Shown piece after piece: positions 43,154-51,083 of a DNA stretch of 64,000 nt. The translations under genes were made by a program, and so were the position numbers. The number at the start of each line of letters is the position of its first letter. Positions within the stretch are counted from its first letter, which is position 1. This DNA comes from Pantoea cypripedii. Its GTDB lineage: Bacteria; Pseudomonadota; Gammaproteobacteria; Enterobacterales; Enterobacteriaceae. The DNA lies in NCBI RefSeq assembly GCF_011395035.1, contig NZ_CP024768.1, positions 1,423,377-1,487,376 on the forward strand, given 5' to 3'. The notes beneath the pieces were generated by a model. It had not been told where the DNA came from. It was given only the letters and a program-made list of their open reading frames with translations, and did not search any database.

Positions 43154-44899
43154 TCAGCTGTGGTTAAACCAGTTAAGCCAACGAAATGGCCACGGACGCT
43201 GACGCGTTTCCTGCTGATTAAGCTGAGCGATACGTTCCTGAATGGTGCTCAGCAGTGAATCTCCGCTTTCACTTTGCCACACGACCCCGGTCAGCAGCGG
43301 CAGGGCTTCATCTACCCGCTCAATGGCCCAGATGTGGAACTGGCCCTGTTCTACCGCTTCAACCACGGTCGCATTCAGACTGAGGTGGCGTATGTTACTG
43401 GCGGGCAAAATCACGCCTTGCTGGCCGGTGAGGCCGCGTTCGTGACAAATGCTGAAGAAGCCTTCAATTTTCTCATTCAGGCCACCTACCGGCTGTACAT
43501 TGCCAAACTGATCCACCGAACCGGTGACAGCTATTTGTTGGTTCAGTGGCTGATTAGCCAGCGCACTGATCAGGGCGCAGAGTTCGGCGAGCGAGGCGCT
43601 ATCGCCATCGACTTCAGAATAGGATTGTTCGAACACCAGCGAAGCAGAGAAGGGGAGTGGCTGTTCCAGTTCCAGCTCAGCAATCAGATAGGCCTGCATA
43701 ATCATCATGCCTTTCGCATGAATATTGCCGCCCAGTTCTGCTTTGCGTTCAACATCGGTGAATTCACCGTCACCCGGATGCACCACACAGGTAATGCGTG
43801 AAGGTTCGCCCCACGGACGTGGATGACCCGGGAATTCAATCACCGACAGACCATTGATCTGGCCGACCACTTCACCTTCTGTCTCGATCATAATCTGATT
43901 GAGCAGGATTTCATCACGCATACGGTCGGCGAGGAAGCTTTCACGCCACTGGCGTGCTTCCAGTGCGTCTTTGAGTGCTTCAGCATTGAGTACGTCACCG
44001 TGCAACGCTGCTTCCTGCATCTGGCGGCGTAGCCAGCGCGGACAAAGCGGCAGCGTATCCTGATCGCCCGTGTTACGGACCGCCTCGTTAATCAGCAACG
44101 GCCAAAAGTCTTCTTCCGGATCGGGCAAACCGGCGAGGCCAGCCAGGGTCAGTGTCCACTGGCACCAGGCCGTCATGTCGTCCTCATCCACCACCTGAAG
44201 GTTTTCTTCAAACTCACTGTAAAGCGCCATTTCATGCGCTTCTGTGTCCAGTGCCTGAAAATCAGCCAGTGCATCACGTTCGCCACACAGAATCAGGCGC
44301 AGCTGGAGGGGCAGAGGAGGGATAGCGACGGGCAAGGGTTGGCGCTCATCCTGGGAATACCAGTCAAAACGGCCTGATTCGACGCTTTTTTTCAGACGTA
44401 ACCACATCAATGGCTGTGCCAGGAGAGTGGTTACGCTCAGAATAAGTGTGCCACCGTTAGCACGATGCAATAACCCCGGCTCCAGTTGCACACGATCTTT
44501 ATACTGGCGTACACATCCGAACAACTGTTCAAATTCTATCCATTCGGCATAATGCACGCCGCCCTGGCTGGTAAACGGACGGCTGCTGTCAGTCGGTGGC
44601 AGCAGGCTGACATTGTCGCCCATGACCAGATAATCGCCACCCGAAAGGGTTTCCGTTTCTGGCTGGAAACGTTGCGCAGCATTGGCAATCCAGGCGAGAT
44701 AATCGTTATTTTCCTGGCTGCGTAACAACAGCAGTGGTAACCCTTGTTGCTGATGATGCAAATGCGCCAGCGCATTCAGCAGACGCGGCTGGACCGCGGC
44801 CAGACTATCGCTATCTTCCAGTGAGACATTAGAGAAAATGGATTGGTAGCGGGTGCTATCCGGCTGCAGGGCTTGCCACGTGAGTTGAGAGCTGGTCAA
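43154..44899 (-). CDS. lonH: Lon-like protease LonH (YcbZ), no Walker A
   Basis: 581 residues from a TTG start at 44899 (GGAA upstream; the only nearby ATG is out of frame). The C-terminal domain is a Lon-type S16 serine-lysine protease: S434 in EVDGDSASLAEL and K477 in VGGLNEKI, 43 residues apart as in Lon. The region that should hold the AAA+ ATPase shows no Walker A, so ATP-driven unfolding is unlikely. Position between fabA and matP is as in E. coli. In E. coli it is called a putative Lon homologue; its substrates are not known to me. Confidence 0.9.
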   Translation of the reverse strand: MTSSQLTWQALQPDSTRYQSIFSNVSLEDSDSLAAVQPRLLNALAHLHHQQQGLPLLLLRSQENNDYLAWIANAAQRFQPETETLSGGDYLVMGDNVSLLPPTDSSRPFTSQGGVHYAEWIEFEQLFGCVRQYKDRVQLEPGLLHRANGGTLILSVTTLLAQPLMWLRLKKSVESGRFDWYSQDERQPLPVAIPPLPLQLRLILCGERDALADFQALDTEAHEMALYSEFEENLQVVDEDDMTAWCQWTLTLAGLAGLPDPEEDFWPLLINEAVRNTGDQDTLPLCPRWLRRQMQEAALHGDVLNAEALKDALEARQWRESFLADRMRDEILLNQIMIETEGEVVGQINGLSVIEFPGHPRPWGEPSRITCVVHPGDGEFTDVERKAELGGNIHAKGMMIMQAYLIAELELEQPLPFSASLVFEQSYSEVDGDSASLAELCALISALANQPLNQQIAVTGSVDQFGNVQPVGGLNEKIEGFFSICHERGLTGQQGVILPASNIRHLSLNATVVEAVEQGQFHIWAIERVDEALPLLTGVVWQSESGDSLLSTIQERIAQLNQQETRQRPWPFRWLNWFNHS

Positions 44900-45068
44900 A
44901 ATATTCCATTCGTCAGATTCGGGAAAAGCGCGATTATACAGGAATCAACCGGGTTAAGCACTGCGGAGTTCCGGCCCGAATTGTGACGGTTGCAACATGT
45001 TTTTCCTTGCTGCATCCGGGAAAAAAGCTGTTATTCTTAGTTTGTTACGTGATCACGATGAGATTCCG

Positions 45069-45536
45069 ATGAAATACCAGCAACTCGAAAATCTTGAAAG
45101 TGGATGGAAGTGGAAATACCTGGTGAAAAAGCATCGGGAAGGTGAGCTGATCACCCGTCATCTGGAGCTGAGTGCAGCCCAGGTCGCGGTCGATGCCTTG
45201 TTGTCGATGGAAAATAGCCCGGTAGAGGTCAATGAATGGATTGCCCAGCATATTCATCCCGATCTGGATAATCGTCTTAAGCAGACCATCCGGGCACGTC
45301 GGAAGCGCCATTTTAATGCGGAACATCAGCATACCCGGAAGAAATCCATCGACCTGGAATATCTGGTGTGGCAGCGTCTGGCAGGGTTAGCACAACGTCG
45401 TAGTAGTACCCTTTCTGACACAATCGTGCAGCTGATTGAAGATGCAGAACGCAAAGAGAAGTATGCCAGCCAGATGTCTACGCTGAAGCAGGATTTACAG
45501 GCAATTCTGGGAAAAGATGGCGCAGAGAACGACTAG
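45069..45536 (+). CDS. matP: Macrodomain Ter protein MatP
   Basis: 155 residues from ATG 45069 (MKYQQLENLESGWKWKYLVKKHREGELITRH); the frame opens 24 codons earlier without family support. A four-helix bundle is followed by a ribbon-helix-helix DNA-binding region (RARRKRHFNAEHQHTRKKSIDLEYLVWQRLAGLAQRR) and a C-terminal coiled coil (AERKEKYASQMSTLKQDLQAIL). MatP binds matS sites in the terminus, tethers them to the divisome and excludes MukBEF, whose genes are 33 kb upstream. Confidence 0.96.
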   Translation: MKYQQLENLESGWKWKYLVKKHREGELITRHLELSAAQVAVDALLSMENSPVEVNEWIAQHIHPDLDNRLKQTIRARRKRHFNAEHQHTRKKSIDLEYLVWQRLAGLAQRRSSTLSDTIVQLIEDAERKEKYASQMSTLKQDLQAILGKDGAEND

Positions 45537-45560
45537 TTTTCGTTCCTGTTAAACAGCTAT

Positions 45561-45588
45561 AAAAAAACCCCGCCGAGGCGGGGTTTTT
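45561..45588. terminator. Bidirectional terminator between matP and ompA
   Basis: AAAAAAACCCCGCC (45561-45574) pairs with GGCGGGGTTTTT (45577-45588); A and T tracts flank both sides, so it can end both convergent transcripts. Confidence 0.88.
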
Positions 45589-45601
45589 ACTGCGTGTAAA
45601 C

Positions 45602-46669
45602 TTAAGCCTGCGGCTGAGTTACCACGTCTTTGATACCTTTCACGTCGATTTCAACGCGACGGTCCGGCGCCAGGCAGTCGATCAGGGCATTGCGGCCTTT
45701 CACGCTGTCACAGGTGTTGCCAGTAACCGGGTTAGATTTGCCCATGCCACGTGCAGAGATCTTGTTGGACGGGATACCTTTAGAAACGAGGTAATCGACA
45801 ACAGACTGAGCGCGTTTTTCAGACAGTTTCTGGTTGTACTGCTCTGAACCGATACGGTCGGTGAAGCCCAGAACAACAACTGAACCATCTTTCGGGTCCA
45901 GTGAGCTCAGCTGGCTGTACAGCTGATCCAGAGCCTGCTGACCTTCTGGTTTCAGGGTAGCTTTGTTGAAGTTGAACAGGACGTCAGACTTCAGGGTGAA
46001 ACGCTTGGTTTCAACAACCGGAGCCGGGGCCGGAGCCGGAGCTACAACCGGGGCAGCAGCTTCATCCTGACCGAAACGGTAAGAAACACCGACGCTCAGC
46101 ATGCTGTTGTCAGGGCGTGCACCAACGGTACCTGCGTCACCGATGTTGTTAACCCACTGGTAGTCCAGACGAGCTGCCCAGTTCTGGGTCAGTGCGTATT
46201 CAACACCAACAGCAGCCAGCGGAGAAACGCCGGTGTCGTGATCGCTGATGCGAACGCCGTTGTTGTTCTGAGTTGAATCAGCACGCCATACCATGCCGCC
46301 CAGACGGGTGTAGATGTCCAGATCGTCAGTGATTGGGTAGCTCAGTTTAGCAGCCAGCTGAACGCCTTGTGCTTTGAATGCGCCATTGATGTTGTTGCCT
46401 TTGTAAGGCATACGGCCCAGCCAGTCATAGCCCAGCTCGAAGCCCAGGTACGGGTTAGCCTGGTAGCCCAGGAATGCGCCTGCACCCAGCTGATCCTGAT
46501 GAGTCGGACCGTCGTTGTTCACGTAACCGTTACCGTAGTTACCTTTGTCGTGGTACTGAGACCAGCCCAGTTTAGCACCGGTATACCAGGTGTTATCTTT
46601 AGGAGCGGCCTGCGCTACGGTAGCGAAGCCAGCCAGTGCCACTGCAATTGCGATAGCTGTCTTTTTCAT
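45602..46669 (-). CDS. ompA: Outer membrane protein A
   Basis: 355 residues from ATG 46669 (MKKTAIAIAVALAGFATVAQA is the signal peptide; GAGGCG upstream as in E. coli). The N-terminal eight-stranded barrel starts APKDNTWYTGAKLGWSQYHD. An Ala-Pro hinge (VVAPAPAPAPVVE) leads to the periplasmic OmpA/MotB domain (FNFNKATLKPEGQQALDQL, GFTDRIGSEQYNQKLSEKRAQSVVDYL), which binds meso-DAP of peptidoglycan. A disulfide pair is expected in NTCDSVKGRNALIDCLAPDRRVEI. Confidence 0.97.
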   Translation of the reverse strand: MKKTAIAIAVALAGFATVAQAAPKDNTWYTGAKLGWSQYHDKGNYGNGYVNNDGPTHQDQLGAGAFLGYQANPYLGFELGYDWLGRMPYKGNNINGAFKAQGVQLAAKLSYPITDDLDIYTRLGGMVWRADSTQNNNGVRISDHDTGVSPLAAVGVEYALTQNWAARLDYQWVNNIGDAGTVGARPDNSMLSVGVSYRFGQDEAAAPVVAPAPAPAPVVETKRFTLKSDVLFNFNKATLKPEGQQALDQLYSQLSSLDPKDGSVVVLGFTDRIGSEQYNQKLSEKRAQSVVDYLVSKGIPSNKISARGMGKSNPVTGNTCDSVKGRNALIDCLAPDRRVEIDVKGIKDVVTQPQA

Positions 46670-46838
46670 TTTGCGCCTCGTTATCATCCAAATAGGCAAT
46701 GAGCAAAAATGTTTGCTCTTGGTTGTAATCCAATCCTTCGCCGGGTCAACATGCTCGCTTATGACTCTACCGAAAAAAAACGGAGGTTATTGAGCACCCT
46801 GGCGAGGTAAAGTCTACAACGAGATTGGAAACTTACAA
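46670..46838 (-). promoter_or_regulatory. ompA promoter and long structured leader
   Basis: Minus strand: -35 TTGTAA (46838-46833), 16-base spacer, -10 TAGACT (46816-46811), predicted start at G46803, giving a 134-base leader (E. coli 133). The block CTTGTAAGTTT...GTTGTAGACTTTAC...TCGCCAGGG is conserved with E. coli. A hairpin GAGCAAA/TTTGCTC lies at 46701-46718. The last stretch GATAACGAGGCGCAAA is the ribosome-binding site, the region targeted by the MicA small RNA in E. coli. Confidence 0.75.
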
Positions 46839-46925
46839 GTATGATGTGACGCCAGGCGATAAAAAAACAGGGGTTTATACACACATTTTAACAATTGACA
46901 TGGCATAATCTTCGTGATCAGAAAT

Positions 46926-46984
46926 GAAAAAAACGGCTAAGCCATTGTCTAAGCTGGCTGGACAAGAATCAGTGGCTTAGCGTT
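46926..46984 (-). terminator. sulA terminator
   Basis: Long hairpin: GCTAAGCCA (46936-46944) with TGGCTTAGC (46973-46981), inner TTGTC/GACAA pairing, then seven T on the minus strand (46933-46927). It starts about 40 bases after the sulA stop and insulates ompA. Confidence 0.8.
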
Positions 46985-47025
46985 AAGTTCCACAAAAAAC
47001 GGTGTGAGAAAAATCTTAATTTTAC

Positions 47026-47520
47026 TTAATGAAACAAATCTGAGGGAATTTTTGACGAAGACGGTTGTCTCGACAAAACAGCTTCGTACCCTTGAGGACG
47101 CATAACCAGCCCCAAAGCTTCCCCTTCCGCTGCCGCCTGTTTCAGTTCCCAGCGCTCTTCATCGTTAAGTTCATACGGAATCCACGCCAGAACAACGCTA
47201 TAGTTACCGGTGCGCAGGGCTTTAACCATGCTTTCTACCGTACTGTAACGTTCGCTTTCGGTGATATGCATACTCTTTTCCAGCGGCAAACCTGACTGCT
47301 GCATCCACTGGCGATTCAGTTTGTGCGCCGGCGTTAACCACAACTGCCAGCGTGATTGCAGGCTCAATTCTTTCAGGACCGGCAGCAGCAAAAGCGGCAT
47401 CATGCCGGGTTGTTCACTGTAACGCAGCTCCGTAATGCCGCCCAGCGAGGGTTGTGCTGCTACACCTGAAGTTGCAAAACGGTGAGAACGATCAGCGGTG
47501 CCAGAGAATTGAGTACGCAT
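47026..47520 (-). CDS. sulA: SOS cell division inhibitor SulA
   Basis: 164 residues. The N-terminal region is variable; the core GITELRYSEQPGMMPLLLLPVLKELSLQSRWQLWLTPAHKLNRQWMQQSGLPLEK and the C-terminal lysine/histidine tail typical of Lon substrates (SSSKIPSDLFH) are seen. SulA binds FtsZ and blocks Z-ring assembly after DNA damage; Lon then degrades it. A LexA box lies 13 bases upstream of the start. It neighbours ompA as in E. coli and is divergent from sxy. Confidence 0.95.
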   Translation of the reverse strand: MRTQFSGTADRSHRFATSGVAAQPSLGGITELRYSEQPGMMPLLLLPVLKELSLQSRWQLWLTPAHKLNRQWMQQSGLPLEKSMHITESERYSTVESMVKALRTGNYSVVLAWIPYELNDEERWELKQAAAEGEALGLVMRPQGYEAVLSRQPSSSKIPSDLFH

Positions 47521-47532
47521 AATTTAATCACT

Positions 47533-47548
47533 CAGTAATGAACTGTAT
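47533..47548 (-). promoter_or_regulatory. LexA (SOS) box of sulA
   Basis: CTGTATGAATATACAG fits the LexA operator CTGT-N8-ACAG exactly, in the wider context ACTGTATGAATATACAGT. It is 13 bases upstream of the sulA ATG, close enough to cover the promoter start region. Confidence 0.92.
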
Positions 47549-47742
47549 GAATATACAGTAATGACTTCCTGGATAAAGATCAACCTCAATTTCTGAAAAC
47601 GTCTCGCAAATTCCGCACATTTTTTGCTCTGACTGCATTTATTCATTGAACAGCCAGATCGTTTTCCATATCTTCTAACTCGATGAATAAATGGATGTTT
47701 ATTAGGATTTTTCTGGTAAAAGGACTTCAGGAAGGTGTCAGC

Positions 47743-48342
47743 ATGAAAAAAACTCATCCGGTTGTTGAGCAATCAAAAGTGCGGCTGGCGGCACTGGGAA
47801 AAATTGAGTCTCGCACGCAGTTCGGTGGCTATGCGCTTACAGTGGGAAAGGTCGTCTTTGCATTTATCAATGATGATGCGCTCTATTTACGAGCCTGTGA
47901 GGCGGTGGCGGATTATGCCGTTGAACGACCTATGGAGCCGTTGATTTATCGCAAACGTGGCATACCAGTGGTCCTGAACTATTTCAAAGTCGATAAGTGG
48001 CTTTGGCAGGAGCCAGAACGGTTAATGCGGCTTTCTGCCAGCGCTTTACGGGCGGCCCGCGATGAGCTTGAGACCAAATATGTCTCTCTTCGGTTGAAAG
48101 ATTTACCCAATCTCAGCATGCGAATGGAAATGCTGCTGCACAAGGTCGGCATCTGTTCGGTTAAACATCTGTATGAAATCGGCGCGAAGCAGAGTTGGCT
48201 GAAATTGCGGGCGGTGAATAAACATATTGGTCTGAAAACACTGCTGGCGTTACAGGGAGCGATTTCCGGGCATCATGAGGCAGCGCTGCCGAGTGAGGTG
48301 CGAGCAGAGCTTTGCGCGTGGTATCAAAAAACGCTCCGCTAA
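47743..48342 (+). CDS. sxy: Competence regulator Sxy/TfoX
   Basis: 199 residues from ATG 47743 (GGAAGG upstream). TfoX N-terminal domain (LAALGKIESRTQFGGYALTVGKVVFAFINDDALYLRA) and TfoX C-terminal domain (LRLKDLPNLSMRMEMLLHKVGICSVKHLYEIGAKQSWLKLR, ALQGAISGHHEAALP) are both present. Sxy works with CRP at CRP-S sites to induce DNA uptake genes. Similarity to E. coli Sxy is moderate, as usual for this fast-evolving gene. I could not identify a clear CRP-S site in its own upstream region. Confidence 0.9.
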   Translation: MKKTHPVVEQSKVRLAALGKIESRTQFGGYALTVGKVVFAFINDDALYLRACEAVADYAVERPMEPLIYRKRGIPVVLNYFKVDKWLWQEPERLMRLSASALRAARDELETKYVSLRLKDLPNLSMRMEMLLHKVGICSVKHLYEIGAKQSWLKLRAVNKHIGLKTLLALQGAISGHHEAALPSEVRAELCAWYQKTLR

Positions 48343-48368
48343 AGTGGCACAGCAGAGCGAGTTCCATT

Positions 48369-50507
48369 TTAACCCGCCACAAGGATGCGACGCAGGCGTG
48401 CAATTTCCGGCAGCAGGGCGATCAGTAATCCCAGCTGTTGCAAAACTAACGGTGCCTGCGTTTCCGGACTGGCTTTCATTCCGGCCAGACGATGCAGCAG
48501 GGCTTGCTGCATCCGGTCGGCCTCAGCATCGCTGACGCGTTCAATTTGCAGAACATCTTCAACGAAGCATACCGCATCATCCAGCAACGCCAGTAACGTC
48601 GGGTCGCTCAGACCAACACGATGCGCCCCGAGCGCCGAAATATAGCTGAGAAAGGAGTGATTCAGGCACAGCATCCGAAAGGCGTTTTCCCGTAATGATT
48701 GTTGGTAACGGGCTTCACTGCTCATATTGGAAACTACCGAGGCCAGTTCTGCATCCGCGTTGTGTGCATCGCGGCGGGCCACACGGTAAGCCAGACGGTT
48801 ATCTTTACCCTGATGATATTGCTCCATAATGGCATCAAGGTATCGACAGTTGGCATTTAGGGTGCGCTCGGCTACGGCAGGTAACTGACGGAATTGCCAG
48901 TCTGGCCAGACAAAGGCCACGGCCAACCATGCCAGACCACAGCCCAGCAGCGTATCCAGCACACGCGGCAGCGCGACTTCAAAACCTTCACCCAGCAGGT
49001 TGAAGCACAGCAGCACCAGCAGGGTAATGAACAATGTCGCCTGTGCATATTGTATTTGCCGAAAGGCGAAGAACAGCACACCGCTGAGGACAATCAATAT
49101 TAGCTGACCCTCGATTGAAGGCACCAGCCACAACACCGGCAAACCGATGGCTATCCCTGCCAACGTGCCGCCAATGCGCAGCGCGAGGCGACGACGCGTG
49201 GCATTGTAATTTGGCTGACAGACGAACAGGCTGGTGAGCAGAATCCAGTAGCCGCGATGTAAGCCGGTTAATTGAATTAAGCCATAACCGACACATAACA
49301 CCAACGTCATTCTGACTGCGTGACGGAATAGCGCTGAAGTCGGGGTGAGATGGCGGCTAATGCGCAAGCGGATATCGGCCCAACCGCTTATCTCATCGCT
49401 GGAAAGGTTGTCATCGCTTGAGGTCGCGGGTTGCGCCAGCTTTTGTTCTGATTCAATCGAAGCCAATTGAGCGTCCATTGCGCGCAAATTGCGTAGCAGC
49501 CAGAACAGGGCTCGGATATTGGCTTCATCGGGGGCGCTTTGCTGCAAGCGTGCCAGCGCGGTTTCAAGCCGCTCAAAGGCACGTTCAAAGTGTGTATCGT
49601 GGTGCCAGGGCTGGCGTAATAAAATGTTCTCAGCCAGCTGACGGCAGGCGTGTGCCTGCATATTCAGCAAGCGCTGAAAACGAAACAGCACTTCGTTGTA
49701 GCGCCAGTCGTCGCGCAGCTGATGATATTGCAGATGCGATGAGCTGGCGCGTTCATGAATATCCTGGGCCACAAAATAATAATGCAGGCTGCGCCTGGTG
49801 CTGCGGGAACCCCGGTCGCCACGTAATCGACTCTGAATGGTACTTTTGGTGAGGTTTAGCTGAGCCACCAATTGACTGTTTGCCATGGCGGTGGCGATCA
49901 GCGCGGCATCATCCAGCTCCCCACCATCGGGATCAAACAGGCTGGCTTTGGCATCCAGATAGCGCGCCAGCTGGGAAAAACTGGCTGCCAATTGTTCCTG
50001 AACCGGGCGTACCGGGAAGATCAGATGGCCGATTAAGGTCAGCAGGTTGTACCACAAAGCCCCCACCAACAGGAGGGATGGCTGCATCCACCATTGGTGA
50101 AACAGGCCCGTGCCCAGCATGGTATAGACTGCGATAAGCAGGGCACCAAAGGCGATGGTGGCATAGCGCTGTCCAAGCGCACCCAGCAAAATAAATCCCC
50201 AGGTTGAAAGCGCCAGGCCGATGGTGAAGGCCCAGGGATAGGGGAACAGCAATTCGACCGATACCGACGCGATACAAAAACAGATAAGGGTGATCAGCAA
50301 GTTACGCAGGCGTCCTGCCAGACGATCGTCGAGATCAGCCAGTGCGGCGGCCACCACGCCGAGTGTGAGAGGAATGGTCCACTCAATTTGCTGTAACCAC
50401 CAGGGGACGGCGGCGCACCCCGCAAGGGCGAAAAAAATACGCAGTAAATAACGCAGGCTGCTGTTAAACAGATAACGACGCCAGCCGGGTAAAGCATCAT
50501 ATATCAT
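48369..50507 (-). CDS. yccS: YccS, FUSC-family inner-membrane protein
   Basis: 712 residues (E. coli about 717). Two blocks of five to six transmembrane helices, at about residues 20-165 and 400-530, are separated and followed by large cytoplasmic helical domains. The layout is that of the fusaric acid resistance (FUSC)/aromatic acid exporter-type proteins. Recognisable stretches are WTIPLTLGVVAAALADLDDRLAGRL and RHAVRMTLVLCVGYGLIQLTGLHRGYWILLTSLFVCQPNY. The substrate is unknown. It is followed on the same strand, upstream, by yccF with a 9-base gap. Confidence 0.9.
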   Translation of the reverse strand: MIYDALPGWRRYLFNSSLRYLLRIFFALAGCAAVPWWLQQIEWTIPLTLGVVAAALADLDDRLAGRLRNLLITLICFCIASVSVELLFPYPWAFTIGLALSTWGFILLGALGQRYATIAFGALLIAVYTMLGTGLFHQWWMQPSLLLVGALWYNLLTLIGHLIFPVRPVQEQLAASFSQLARYLDAKASLFDPDGGELDDAALIATAMANSQLVAQLNLTKSTIQSRLRGDRGSRSTRRSLHYYFVAQDIHERASSSHLQYHQLRDDWRYNEVLFRFQRLLNMQAHACRQLAENILLRQPWHHDTHFERAFERLETALARLQQSAPDEANIRALFWLLRNLRAMDAQLASIESEQKLAQPATSSDDNLSSDEISGWADIRLRISRHLTPTSALFRHAVRMTLVLCVGYGLIQLTGLHRGYWILLTSLFVCQPNYNATRRRLALRIGGTLAGIAIGLPVLWLVPSIEGQLILIVLSGVLFFAFRQIQYAQATLFITLLVLLCFNLLGEGFEVALPRVLDTLLGCGLAWLAVAFVWPDWQFRQLPAVAERTLNANCRYLDAIMEQYHQGKDNRLAYRVARRDAHNADAELASVVSNMSSEARYQQSLRENAFRMLCLNHSFLSYISALGAHRVGLSDPTLLALLDDAVCFVEDVLQIERVSDAEADRMQQALLHRLAGMKASPETQAPLVLQQLGLLIALLPEIARLRRILVAG

Positions 50508-50516
50508 GGTTCAGCC

Positions 50517-50960
50517 TTAGTAACGACGGCGGGCATTGGCTTCCCGCGCTGCCTGAGCTTCTTCCACCGACACCACGCGACGCCCCACTGGCCACAAGGC
50601 GATGGCAGCAATCTTGAAATTGGCAATGCCAACAAGGATGCCGATAATCGTCAGACATTGCACAATGCCGGCAGAAATATGCATCAGGCACAGCCACCAG
50701 CCGAAAAACACCAGCCAGAAGATGTTGAGGAAGGTGCCACCCGCGTTCATGACGTTGTTTTTACTGTCCGGACGCAGTACATCGATATGTACTGCTTCAT
50801 TACCAAATGGCAGCAGCGAGAGTTTGGTGATCTCCCAGCAGGAGCGCGTCAACGGCAACGTGAAGATGAGAATGATGCTGATGAGGGTCGCCAGCAGCCA
50901 GCTAAGGGTGGTAAAAACGCCCCCCAGTACAAAGTTGAGAATATTGAGCACGGTGCGCAT
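50517..50960 (-). CDS. yccF: YccF domain inner-membrane protein
   Basis: 147 residues from ATG 50960 (AAGGAAA upstream), close to E. coli YccF. Two YccF repeats with hydrophobic segments: LNILNFVLGGVFTTLSWLLATLISIILIFTLPLTRSCWEITKLSLLPFG and LNIFWLVFFGWWLCLMHISAGIVQCLTIIGILVGIANFKIA. The C terminus is a basic cytoplasmic tail (EAQAAREANARRRY). The function is not known; it probably forms one unit with yccS. Confidence 0.92.
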   Translation of the reverse strand: MRTVLNILNFVLGGVFTTLSWLLATLISIILIFTLPLTRSCWEITKLSLLPFGNEAVHIDVLRPDSKNNVMNAGGTFLNIFWLVFFGWWLCLMHISAGIVQCLTIIGILVGIANFKIAAIALWPVGRRVVSVEEAQAAREANARRRY

Positions 50961-51083
50961 AACACGATTTTCCTTTTGCAATCCGCAATATGTGTCGCCA
51001 AGTTTAGCCTGTTTTAAGGCTGGAGCGTCAAGGGTCTGGCAGGTAAACTGCGCGATAATCCTATTCCTGAAGACGGTGCAGAC

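Noticed and set aside
44900..45068. Possible matS site near matP
   Set aside because: I found no GTGAC-N3-GTCAC match here or in the parts of the window I scanned; a full motif scan was not possible.
47549..47742. CRP-S site upstream of sxy
   Set aside because: TCGCAAATTCCGCAC resembles a half site but lacks the second half at proper spacing.
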